Source: Marinimicrobium sp. C6131 (GTDB taxonomy: Bacteria > Pseudomonadota > Gammaproteobacteria > Pseudomonadales > Cellvibrionaceae). Taken from it: a DNA stretch of 64,000 nt. The translations under genes and the position numbers were made by a program. The DNA lies in the NCBI RefSeq assembly GCF_026153455.1, contig NZ_CP110629.1, positions 3,410,001-3,474,000 of the forward strand, written 5' to 3'. The first letter of the stretch is position 1. Each line of letters starts with the position of its first letter. Of this stretch, positions 52,733-61,102 are shown in pieces. The notes beneath the pieces are model-generated. The model was not told the DNA's origin and did not search any database. It saw nothing but the letters and a program-made list of their open reading frames with translations.

Positions 52733-53557
52733 GTGAAAAAATTGATATCCGGTCTGGTTGCGACCTTTTTTGCATTATCTGCAGTTTCCGCTAGCGCGTG
52801 GACGATACATGCTGACTTTGACCAAGGTGAAATTGGTGATCAAGCGGACGGCGGCGGAGATGGCTTTCATGGGGCAGGAGGTCTTAGTACTTATTCTAGT
52901 GATCAAAAGCTTAAGAATAGTAGTGCCCGAATAGCAATCAGGGAGGGGACCACTGGATATGGAAGCTGGGGTGGAGAATTCCGCTTCCCTGAAAAGGCGT
53001 ATAAAGGAGAAACAATCTGGTTTTCAGTGCACACTTACATGCCTGAAGATTTTGATCATCACGCCTATGGGGAAGGTAACCGATTGAAGTTCCTTCGTAT
53101 CCAAACGCTTAGCTCTTCCGGATCGAACCATGGGTATAATGACCTGTATTTTGATCAAAAAGGGTCGGAGTATCCCTTCAAGTGGATATACGAAGGTGCG
53201 TCCCAATGGGTGAATGTTGGTTCGGATAAAGATCGACCAAAAAAGGAAAGTTGGGAGAGTTATGAGATGGCTGTAACCTTAGACACCGTGCCGGTATCAG
53301 AGGGTGGTCAGGCAAAAATTAGAATTTGGAAAAATGGTTCTCTTCTTAAGGAAATTTTGGATAAAACAACGTTACGAGATGATCAAGGTTACAGCAATCG
53401 GGCTCTTTTATTTACGTATTGGAATGGTGGTGCCCCAAAAGATCAACATATGTATGTTGATGAAGTTGTTATTACCAACGAGCAGCCAAGCAATACCGAC
53501 GATAATGGAAACCACTATGTAGGAAGCTTGATAAAGAAACGTCCTCTGATGAACTAG
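52733..53557 (+). CDS. Secreted jelly-roll protein, putative polysaccharide lyase
   Basis: 274 residues from GTG 52733, with GAGG 8 nt upstream; ATG 52718 lacks a ribosome-binding site. Signal peptide ends near VSASA-W. The mature part is beta-rich: ADFDQGEIGD, SWGGEFRFPEKAYKGETIWFSV, NRLKFLRIQTL, AKIRIWKNGSLLKEI and QHMYVDEVVITNE, resembling concanavalin-like lyases (heparin-lyase-I or glucuronan-lyase style). It could trim or bind the polymer in the periplasm or outside. Family assignment is by style, not alignment. No PEP-CTERM tail. Confidence 0.65.
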   Translation: MKKLISGLVATFFALSAVSASAWTIHADFDQGEIGDQADGGGDGFHGAGGLSTYSSDQKLKNSSARIAIREGTTGYGSWGGEFRFPEKAYKGETIWFSVHTYMPEDFDHHAYGEGNRLKFLRIQTLSSSGSNHGYNDLYFDQKGSEYPFKWIYEGASQWVNVGSDKDRPKKESWESYEMAVTLDTVPVSEGGQAKIRIWKNGSLLKEILDKTTLRDDQGYSNRALLFTYWNGGAPKDQHMYVDEVVITNEQPSNTDDNGNHYVGSLIKKRPLMN

Positions 53558-53641
53558 TAGGCTTCTTATTATGAGCGTCATATCAATAAGGATGTTACAT
53601 ATGGCGCTTTTGTTGTACTCGCACAAATGATAACGTAAAGC

Positions 53642-54559
53642 TTATCTGTGTCTTTTAACAGAAAAAGAAGTACACCTTGCGAAGCAGTAGATGCAGTGAA
53701 GATAAAATAATGAAAAATAATCACTTATAGAGCTAATGCTGAATCGCTTGTGAACTGCGTAAAGGTTCAGTGTGACAAATAAAGAAATAGCTACTAGTCC
53801 ATAGTAATATTGACCGACCAAAAGAAGTATAAAGCTTGTTAAGAGTAATATGGTAAGAATACAGGAAAATACGGCAACTTTAGATTTGATAAACATACCA
53901 AATGATGCTAGGTCACCAGATCCGTGCCAACGCTCTCTTTTTAAAAATTGAATAATTGTTTTTGGGTAGCCTTCATGGTGAGCCTTAAAGCATCGGTTAA
54001 TGTTAATCGATATTCCTGACTGAGTTGCTCTTCTGCAAAAATCCACGTCCTCGCCTGTGGCTAGATTTTCGTTGAACCCATTAATTTTATTAATAACAAA
54101 TTTGGTTGTTATTAGGTTTCCAGAGTTTATGTAACTTGTGTTCTTCGATTTCATTTTTCCGAACCACGACCTCTCTAACCAGCCAGGCTTTTCTGATAAA
54201 GAATATCGGCATCCGGTAATCTGGTAGGGATTCGACTGGAGGTCATTAATATTATTAAAAAACGCTTCAGACCATTCATCTGTTATTAGAACGTCAGCAT
54301 CAATGAATGCGATTACTTCATGACTTGATGAGTTAAAACCTATATTTCTCGCTTTTGATATTGTGGATTTATCTTTCAGGTTAATTAGTTTTACAGAGCC
54401 GAAAGAAGAGGCTATGGACTCTGTTTTATCCGAACTGGCATTGTTAACCACAATAACTTCAAGATTTATCGTGTTTTTGAAAACATCGAAAATTCGGCTT
54501 AATGTTGCCGCTAGAAATAGTTCTTCATTGTGCGCTGGTATTATGATAGATAGTCCCAT
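53642..54559 (-). CDS. Glycosyltransferase, GT2 family with C-terminal helices
   Basis: 305 residues. LSIIIPAHNEELFLAATL, VIVVNNASSDKT, ARNIGFNSSSHEVIAFIDADV (DXD) and the acceptor-side GFNENLATGEDVDFCRR. Two hydrophobic helices (about 230-268) tether it to the membrane. 11 bp after the Wzy-like gene in the same direction. AT-rich. Ribosome-binding site weak. Confidence 0.88.
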   Translation of the reverse strand: MGLSIIIPAHNEELFLAATLSRIFDVFKNTINLEVIVVNNASSDKTESIASSFGSVKLINLKDKSTISKARNIGFNSSSHEVIAFIDADVLITDEWSEAFFNNINDLQSNPYQITGCRYSLSEKPGWLERSWFGKMKSKNTSYINSGNLITTKFVINKINGFNENLATGEDVDFCRRATQSGISININRCFKAHHEGYPKTIIQFLKRERWHGSGDLASFGMFIKSKVAVFSCILTILLLTSFILLLVGQYYYGLVAISLFVTLNLYAVHKRFSISSISDYFSLFYLHCIYCFARCTSFSVKRHR

Positions 54560-54570
54560 GATTCGGCTTC

Positions 54571-55854
54571 TTATCCGGTCACGCTTGAATTGGTAAATTG
54601 GTGCTTATGCACTTCTTTTTCATGATTAACAGAGTTATACAAAGATTGAGCAAGCATCAAAAATAGATAAAGGTACGGATAAAAAGCTACCGACATAAAA
54701 GTTGATCCTATAATGTATCCTATAAAAGCGATATTAAGACCCGTGCAGTACCCATGTACCCATTTGTGACGTGAAATGGTGGATCCATTATCTATCAGTT
54801 TTCTGGTTTTTGATGTTAATCGAAAAAATATAAAGATCAATAGTAAGTAGATCGAGAGCCCTATATAACCCATCTCGCTGCCTACTTGTATGTAGCTGTT
54901 GTGAGCGACTTCGCGACGATATCTAAAGTTTTCAAAGTTTACAGAGTGTACGTATTTGTCTTCGAAGTAGGAAGGAAATGCATAATAGCCAACACCAAAT
55001 AATTTGTGGTCATGCATCATTTCCAAACCTTTTTCCCAGTAAATAAGTCTGGATTCAGATGTTGCGTCATCCCCCATAGTGGAGAATCGTTCCTTCTGTT
55101 CTTCTGGGAGTAAAGTGAACCCCGCCCAGCAAACAATTCCGAAGAGCACCATGTTTCTGAATCTTAGCTTACCAATCATGATCGCTAATAAAACTGCCAC
55201 GACGGCCATAGCTAACTGGCTTCCCCGAGAGCTGGCGGCCAATACGGTCATCACGGCGGTGATGGGGACGATATAATAATACTTACTTATTGACTTGTTC
55301 GCAGCGATGTAAGAGAAACTCATGGCAGCAAAAATGACCATCAGTAATGACAATTCTCCAGAGTTTTGAAAAAATCCCCTTGGCCCCGAAATTCCCCACG
55401 AGGTAAAGCTGAAGCCTCTCATTACCCATGTTTTTGCGCCAAAAAGAGACATTTTAAATAAAAAAAGAAAAAGAAGGATGGTCAATAACTTATACTGCTC
55501 AAGATTCCTGACGGCCCCTGTAAAGAAAATTACAACAACAAACCAGGATACGATGTAGTCAATTCGATTAAAAGAGGCGGTCGGATCATAAGAAAGAAAG
55601 CTGGAAATATAGGCGGCTCCGACAAAGCACAGCAGTACGAAATGCATCATCTGGAACTTCAACTGACCTTTCACAATTACATAGAATAGTCCGAGAAGAA
55701 TGGTCAGTTGTGTCCATGGGAGTATGTCGATAAAGGGGTAGATAACGTGCGGTCTAACGTATTCTAATAAAAGGTAAAGGGCTGCGGCATAAAAGCCGAA
55801 GTCCTGACCCTTCATGGATCTTAATACGTTTTTAGTATCTTGAATGAGCTGCAC
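54571..55854 (-). CDS. Wzy/WaaL-like O-antigen polymerase or ligase
   Basis: 427 residues, about eleven membrane helices, with the Wzy_C loop (WEKGLEMMHDHKLFGVGYY to VAHNSYIQVGSEMGYIG, His-Asn conserved). The N-terminal LEYVRPHVIYPFIDILPW resembles the O-glycosylation ligase of exosortase A loci. It polymerises or transfers lipid-linked repeats in the periplasm. GTG 55854 overlaps nothing but lies 1 bp behind the GT4-phosphatase stop; ATG 55815 is a possible later start. Confidence 0.86.
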   Translation of the reverse strand: MQLIQDTKNVLRSMKGQDFGFYAAALYLLLEYVRPHVIYPFIDILPWTQLTILLGLFYVIVKGQLKFQMMHFVLLCFVGAAYISSFLSYDPTASFNRIDYIVSWFVVVIFFTGAVRNLEQYKLLTILLFLFLFKMSLFGAKTWVMRGFSFTSWGISGPRGFFQNSGELSLLMVIFAAMSFSYIAANKSISKYYYIVPITAVMTVLAASSRGSQLAMAVVAVLLAIMIGKLRFRNMVLFGIVCWAGFTLLPEEQKERFSTMGDDATSESRLIYWEKGLEMMHDHKLFGVGYYAFPSYFEDKYVHSVNFENFRYRREVAHNSYIQVGSEMGYIGLSIYLLLIFIFFRLTSKTRKLIDNGSTISRHKWVHGYCTGLNIAFIGYIIGSTFMSVAFYPYLYLFLMLAQSLYNSVNHEKEVHKHQFTNSSVTG

Positions 55855-55855
55855 T

Positions 55856-57565
55856 TCAGCTACTCTTTACAGCTATGTCGAAGTTTTTTGCGAGTGAGTG
55901 CGCGCTGTTGACGATGTAATCCGTACAGCTTTGTGCATAGGGTCTAGGTGATGAGTAAGGGTCGTGTATATAGAGTTTTCTGGGCCTGCCAAAATATCCA
56001 AGAAGTATGACGTTAATGTTTCCGTATATCTTTTTTAAAGATTCGATATGATCCGGCTCCATGCAGACAAATAGGTCGTTTTCAAGCGGAGTGAAATCTT
56101 CTGCCGCGGTAGTCAAGTGTTGGGTCATGTCGATGCCAATCGATCTTGCGTAATGCACTATGGGTTCGTGTCCCGCTTTTCCGGTGTGTGTGTCCAAGCC
56201 GATTGAGGCTGTAGGGACCATGCTATACTTGCGGAACGCATGCTCGGCCACTGCACTACGGCAGATGTTTCCTTTACAGACAAAAACGACACGCCCCACA
56301 CCCTCTGGTAGCGTGCGGTATTTTTTGTTCTTACCGGTAAGCAGGTTAACGGTCGAGTGCTTCAAACTATTAGCTAACCCACGCTTGCTGCCATAACGTT
56401 TTATAAGCTGGTTTCTTAGCCAAGAAGGGGTTTCAGTGGGTTCAATATTGTTTCGCATGTGGGCTCGATAGAGTGTTTTGTAGTTTTCAAACATGGCGTC
56501 AAGACTGAAAGTCTGCTTTACAACTGATCTGGCTTTCTCGGTAAGCTGGTCTTTGAGTGATGGGCTTCGGTAGACATTAAGTATGTTCTCTGCTAATTGA
56601 GGGGCATTACCGCATTCGACCAACATTGCGGTTTCGCTGTGCTTCAATATCTCTTCAACGCCGCACTGCGTTGCGACTATCGGAACGCCGACTGCCATTG
56701 CTTGAGTAATTGCCAATGGGTGGCCCTCTGAGCTAGAGCTGAGCAGGAAGATATCAATGGCATTCAGGAAGGCTGGGGTGTCTTTATAGAATCCCAGCCA
56801 GACTACCTTATTCTGAATGTTGAGTTCCTGAGCGTACTGCTTATGCTCCTCCGCCAGGCTGTTGCTGTCGTCACCGGCGATAAAAAGTCGTGCATCGACT
56901 CCTCGGTCATCAAGAGCCTTTAGGGTTTCCAGCGCGAGGTTATAATTTTTGGCTCTGCGAACGTTGCCCAAGCAGCCAATCATAATAGCACTGTCGGGAA
57001 CATCATAATCCCTTCGCAGGGGCGCGGATGGTCCCCGAGCATACAGTTCGGTATCGATGCCGTTAGGTAGGGTAATTACCTTGGACGCTAAAACCGTGGG
57101 AACTCGAATAAGCATGTCCCTTAGCTTCTGTGTGACGGCGACAATGGATTGGCTGCCCAGTTGGATAATCAAGAACTTGAGTAGTCGTAGGCGCTCGTTC
57201 GGAGAGACATCTACGTGGCCATGGAACGTGGAGATGACCGGCGTACTCGTCCATAGGCCGGCGAGGCTTCCATACAGGGAGGATCCGAGAAGGTGAGCCT
57301 GTATGAGGTCGATCTCTTCCGTTCGGATGATGTCTCGTAACGACCGCAGGAACGAGATATTAAACGACCCCTTGCAGTTAAGCACTCTGGTCTCCACACC
57401 CAGGCGTTCGAGCTCGCGTTGGACCCAGCCTGGCCCGCGTATTACGGCGATTGACCGGAAGCCCTGCTTTTGAGTGTATGCGGCAAGCTGAGTGAAAATC
57501 GTTTCCGCTCCGCCGGGTCCGGTGGTGTCAATAAGGTGTAATATTGACCCTTGAGGGTAGCTCAT
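55856..57565 (-). CDS. Fusion of GT4 glycosyltransferase and low-molecular-weight protein tyrosine phosphatase
   Basis: 569 residues. Residues 1-375 are a GT4 (HLIDTTGPGGAETIF, STFHGHVDVSP, IGCLGNVRRAKNYNLALE, SSSEGHPLAITQAMAVGVPIV, where the second Glu of EX7E is Gln). A basic linker (about 376-420) leads to an LMW-PTP domain with P-loop CKGNICRS (Cys430, Arg436) and general-acid Asp535 in HDPY. The phosphatase looks active. No frameshift or stop separates the halves. LMW-PTPs normally are separate genes beside BY-kinases. AAGGA 9 nt before ATG. Confidence 0.88.
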   Translation of the reverse strand: MSYPQGSILHLIDTTGPGGAETIFTQLAAYTQKQGFRSIAVIRGPGWVQRELERLGVETRVLNCKGSFNISFLRSLRDIIRTEEIDLIQAHLLGSSLYGSLAGLWTSTPVISTFHGHVDVSPNERLRLLKFLIIQLGSQSIVAVTQKLRDMLIRVPTVLASKVITLPNGIDTELYARGPSAPLRRDYDVPDSAIMIGCLGNVRRAKNYNLALETLKALDDRGVDARLFIAGDDSNSLAEEHKQYAQELNIQNKVVWLGFYKDTPAFLNAIDIFLLSSSSEGHPLAITQAMAVGVPIVATQCGVEEILKHSETAMLVECGNAPQLAENILNVYRSPSLKDQLTEKARSVVKQTFSLDAMFENYKTLYRAHMRNNIEPTETPSWLRNQLIKRYGSKRGLANSLKHSTVNLLTGKNKKYRTLPEGVGRVVFVCKGNICRSAVAEHAFRKYSMVPTASIGLDTHTGKAGHEPIVHYARSIGIDMTQHLTTAAEDFTPLENDLFVCMEPDHIESLKKIYGNINVILLGYFGRPRKLYIHDPYSSPRPYAQSCTDYIVNSAHSLAKNFDIAVKSS

Positions 57566-57848
57566 CCTAGCGTTCCTTCATAAGGCCAGCGGCAGTTGGC
57601 CAACCGCTGATAAAGCTGGGTAGTGTGCTTGAAGGTCGCAGCATTTGGCTGCGAGCCGTTAAGCCTGTTACAGGGCACGTCATGTAATGTTGACGTCTTT
57701 TGGTTTATCATTCCTTCAGTCCTGGTCGGAGAAACCGCCACGGCCCAATTTACACTAAAATACCGGTGGATAGCTACCGGATTAAGGGGCCGGCGACGAC
57801 TCCTTTCACCGCTAAACGCCCAAAGGGTCTAGGGAAAGTAATAACATC
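57566..57848. other. Divergent intergenic region
   Basis: 283 bp at the end of the AT-rich block. It contains an inverted repeat CAGCGG/CCGCTG (about 57581-57603) on the fusion-gene side and CCGGT/ACCGG (57763-57780) in the leader of the ATP-grasp gene. TACACTAAAAT (57751-57761) may hold a -10. Nothing else recognised. Confidence 0.35.
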
Positions 57849-59024
57849 ATGAAGTCAGGTCGTGTGTTAGTTTTAGATGCCAACCAGCGCAGTGCATTGG
57901 CTGTTACCCGGTCACTGGGTCGATCTGGCGTTCTTGTCGATACGGCGGATTGTACTTCCACTTCATTGGCCGGTGAGTCCCGCTTTTCTCAGCGGTATCT
58001 GAAGAGCCCCAATGTGACAGAGAGTCCCCGTGAGTATTTATCCTGGCTGTCGAATATATTGACAGTTAATGATTATGATGCGGTGTTCCCTGTTACCGAA
58101 GTGACCAGTCAGCTCTTGCTGAAGCATTATAAAGAACCCGAAAAGATCGGCCTGCCTTTCCCTCCTATTGAGCGGGTCATGGAACTGGCCGATAAAGGAC
58201 AGTTAATGCGCAAAGCTGGTGAGCTAAACCTTCCTTTTCCCGATACTCAGTGGTTCGATAGTTCATCTGATCTTGATAAATCGTCTTTGTCTTACCCTTT
58301 AGTTATAAAGCCTTGCCTGTCGAGAATTTTTACCGGAAGTCGCTGGATCAATACCCGGGTTAGGGTGATTCGGTCCGAAAAAGAATTGATGAGTGAGCTG
58401 GTGGTTTCGGATTATCTGAACCATTATCCATTCATGTTGCAAGAGTTTGTCCCGGGGCGCGGTGCTGGAGTGTTCTGCCTTTATAATCAAGGGAAAGCGG
58501 TTGCTTTCTTTGCACACAATCGCATTCGTGAGAAGCCGCCTGAAGGTGGTGTTAGCGTTTTAAGCGAAAGTGTTGAGGTCGATCCGGTGATGAAAAACCA
58601 CGCTGTAAAATTGCTCGACGGTGTGGGCTGGCATGGCGTTGCTATGGTGGAGTTTCGAGTGTCGGACGATGGCACACCGTATTTAATGGAAGTGAACACG
58701 CGCTTCTGGGGATCTTTACAGTTAGCGGTTGATTCTGGTGTCGACTTCCCGCTCTGGTTGTGGCAGATTGGAACCAATAGATTCAACGGAAATGTACCGG
58801 AGAACTATCAGGTTGGCCGTCGGCTACGCTGGTTGCTCGGGGACCTGGACAGTCTGTATCTCATGCTTAAAGGACGGTTTCCCGTGAGTGTGAAATTAAA
58901 GCGCCTTCTTACATTTGTTATCCCTCAAGGATTGAGGTGTCGGCACGAGGTGAACCGTTGGGGGGATATGGGTCCCGCCTGGTATGAGCTTCGTCAGTAC
59001 GTAAAACAACTGTTGGGTCGTTGA
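57849..59024 (+). CDS. ATP-grasp family ligase
   Basis: 391 residues. RVLVLDANQRSALAVTRSLGRSG (pre-ATP-grasp), YPLVIKPCLSRI, FMLQEFVPGRGAGVFCLYNQG, VAMVEFRVSDDGTPYLMEVNTRFWGSL (metal-binding Glu and Asn). CarB/PurK-like. It has the same motif order as the ligase at 20127, which also sits beside FemAB/GNAT genes. It may activate a carboxylate for decorating the polymer (inference). Its stop overlaps the next start (TGATG). Confidence 0.88.
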   Translation: MKSGRVLVLDANQRSALAVTRSLGRSGVLVDTADCTSTSLAGESRFSQRYLKSPNVTESPREYLSWLSNILTVNDYDAVFPVTEVTSQLLLKHYKEPEKIGLPFPPIERVMELADKGQLMRKAGELNLPFPDTQWFDSSSDLDKSSLSYPLVIKPCLSRIFTGSRWINTRVRVIRSEKELMSELVVSDYLNHYPFMLQEFVPGRGAGVFCLYNQGKAVAFFAHNRIREKPPEGGVSVLSESVEVDPVMKNHAVKLLDGVGWHGVAMVEFRVSDDGTPYLMEVNTRFWGSLQLAVDSGVDFPLWLWQIGTNRFNGNVPENYQVGRRLRWLLGDLDSLYLMLKGRFPVSVKLKRLLTFVIPQGLRCRHEVNRWGDMGPAWYELRQYVKQLLGR

Positions 59025-60043
59025 TGCTCATGGGCGCCTTCCTCAAACCCTACATTAAGTCGGCGCTGCGGTCTGCTTCGGCGTCGCTTGGCCCACACCG
59101 GCTACCGGTGGGCGAACCTCGCCTTTGGATCCTGATGTACCACAGGATACTGCCGAGGGAGGATAAGCGCTTCGCCTTGGAAGAGCCGGGCATGGTGGTT
59201 CACCCGGATACGTTTCAGATGCAACTTCGGGAGCTGAAGCGCCACTTTGACCTGGTATCCCTCTCTGACTGGTTGGATGCCAGAGATCGCGGTGAGCAGC
59301 TGCCCAAGCGAGCCTGCGCGGTTACCTTTGATGATGGCTGGCAAGACAATTACCAGTACGCCTTGCCTATACTTGAAAGTGAGAGAGTACCAGCGACGCT
59401 GTTTGCCGTGGCGGAAAAGATAGGCACTGATTTTCAGTTTTGGCCAAATATCGTGGCCGGATTGTTGGCAGAGGGGTATGGACAACGACTTGCTCAGCAC
59501 CCGACCCTGGCGCAAGTGATGACTGAACTTGACCTCTCTCGCGCTGTTTTGGATCGCGAGCGGGTAGCTAAATGCATCGGGACGCTGAAGAAACTGACCG
59601 ACTCGGAAATTTTCGCTGCTTTGGAGTCGCTTGAGTGGCGACGCCTTTGTGGGGAGGCACTGGGGACGGCCCTTATGAGCTGGAATCAACTGAAGTCCAT
59701 GCAAGCTTCGGGCTGGGTGACAATAGGTTCACATACCTGCAGTCACCAGCGATTGACACAGGCTCTTAGCGAGAACGCGCTTGAACAGGAGATTGTTGAA
59801 AGTAAACGGATCCTACAGCAAAACCTGGGAAAACCGGTCGACTTGTTCTGTTTTCCCAATGGTGACTATGACCCGCGAGCATTGAATCTGGTTCGCGAGC
59901 ATTATCGTGCCGCGGTGACAACTCGCCGCGGAATCAATCGGGCCGGCCGGATCAATAATCATGAATTGACCCGTATCGGTATACACGACGATATCACGCA
60001 CACTGCTCGGCTATTCAGTGCAAGGCTGTCCGGGTGGGTCTAG
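59024..60043 (+). CDS. Polysaccharide deacetylase (NodB/CE4 type)
   Basis: 339 residues from ATG 59024 overlapping the ATP-grasp stop; ATG 59030 is possible. Motif 1 AVTFDDGWQDN, motif 2 IGSHTCSHQRLT (zinc histidines) and motif 4-like FCFPNGDYD. Between motifs an insertion of about 90 residues (GLLAEGYGQRLAQH onward) is longer than in classic NodB. LWILMYHRIL near the start is typical of PgaB-like deacetylases. It probably deacetylates a polymer or its lipid-linked precursor. No clear signal peptide. Confidence 0.88.
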   Translation: MLMGAFLKPYIKSALRSASASLGPHRLPVGEPRLWILMYHRILPREDKRFALEEPGMVVHPDTFQMQLRELKRHFDLVSLSDWLDARDRGEQLPKRACAVTFDDGWQDNYQYALPILESERVPATLFAVAEKIGTDFQFWPNIVAGLLAEGYGQRLAQHPTLAQVMTELDLSRAVLDRERVAKCIGTLKKLTDSEIFAALESLEWRRLCGEALGTALMSWNQLKSMQASGWVTIGSHTCSHQRLTQALSENALEQEIVESKRILQQNLGKPVDLFCFPNGDYDPRALNLVREHYRAAVTTRRGINRAGRINNHELTRIGIHDDITHTARLFSARLSGWV

Positions 60044-60079
60044 TTCAATAAAAACCGACGTCGGAGAGGCGGTGGTGCA

Positions 60080-61087
60080 ATGAACAGGATATTTCAGTTG
60101 GCTATGGCGAGCAAAGGGCTTGAGCGGTGCTTCAATGCATTTGCGGGGCCCTACGTCACGATATTTATGTTGCACCGGGCTGAACCTGAAGATGGATCCT
60201 ATCAGGGAACCTCCGAGGCGTTACTTAGGCGGTGTCTGGATTATGCAGTATCCAGGGGCTACGACTTCATGTTTCTGGATGAGGTAGTAGAGCGATCTCT
60301 GCGAGGAGAGCGAGTCAATCGCCCGACGTTGTGCTTTACCCTTGACGATGGCTATTCTGACCAGGTAGCCCGATTGGTCCCGATTCTGCTTGAGTATCAG
60401 GCGAAGCCAACCCTGTTTGTGATCACAGATTTTGTGGATGGTATCGACTGGCCCTGGGACGCAAAAATTGGCTATGCCGTCCGGGTTTGTAACAAAGAGA
60501 GCTGCACGCTATCGCTGGACGGAAAATCAGCAACTTTGGGTTTCAGAAACACAGATGAGCGAACAGCGACGCGACGACAGCTGAACGCACACGGGAAAAC
60601 ATTGAATACGAAGGAGTTGCTGGCCTATTTGGCTGCTATTGAGTCTGTTTTTGAGGTGACTCTTCCCGAAAAGGCGCCCATCGGCTATGAGCCCGCGACG
60701 TGGGATGAACTACGAGCGCTGGAAAAAAGAGGATTGCGTGTTGGGTCGCATACTCGATCGCATTTGATACTGAGTGCCAATCACCCGGATGACGCTGCGG
60801 TGGAGTTGTCTGAGTCCAAGGATCGCTTGTCCGATGAATTGGCAAACCCGTCAGGGGTGTTCTGTTATCCCTCAGGGACAACGCGGGATTTCGCGCCCAG
60901 TGACGAGCGCCTGGTTCGAAAAGCCAACTATCGGGGTGCGGTTAGTACAATTTCTGAAACGTCTTACCTGAAAGATATCAAGAGAAACCCTTATCGGATC
61001 ACCCGTATTGGTTTTCCTTATGGATTCGAGCAGTTTGTCCGTTATGCCTCCTGGATCGAGGCGTTGCGCAGTAAGCTACCCGTTTAG
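60080..61087 (+). CDS. Polysaccharide deacetylase (NodB/CE4 type), second copy
   Basis: 335 residues. Motif 1 CFTLDDGYSDQ, motif 2 VGSHTRSHLILS and FCYPSGTTRDF. Overall design (YVTIFMLHR start, long insert between motifs) is that of the preceding gene, so a divergent duplicate is likely. All three catalytic Asp/His positions are kept. 36 bp after its neighbour and 15 bp before the FemAB gene, hence one operon from 57849 to 62467. Confidence 0.87.
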   Translation: MNRIFQLAMASKGLERCFNAFAGPYVTIFMLHRAEPEDGSYQGTSEALLRRCLDYAVSRGYDFMFLDEVVERSLRGERVNRPTLCFTLDDGYSDQVARLVPILLEYQAKPTLFVITDFVDGIDWPWDAKIGYAVRVCNKESCTLSLDGKSATLGFRNTDERTATRRQLNAHGKTLNTKELLAYLAAIESVFEVTLPEKAPIGYEPATWDELRALEKRGLRVGSHTRSHLILSANHPDDAAVELSESKDRLSDELANPSGVFCYPSGTTRDFAPSDERLVRKANYRGAVSTISETSYLKDIKRNPYRITRIGFPYGFEQFVRYASWIEALRSKLPV

Positions 61088-61102
61088 CACCCAGACCATT
61101 CA

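Noticed and set aside
52588..52794. A 68-codon gene before the jelly-roll protein
   Set aside because: No ribosome-binding site, no recognisable content, and it overlaps the signal peptide of the supported gene in another frame.
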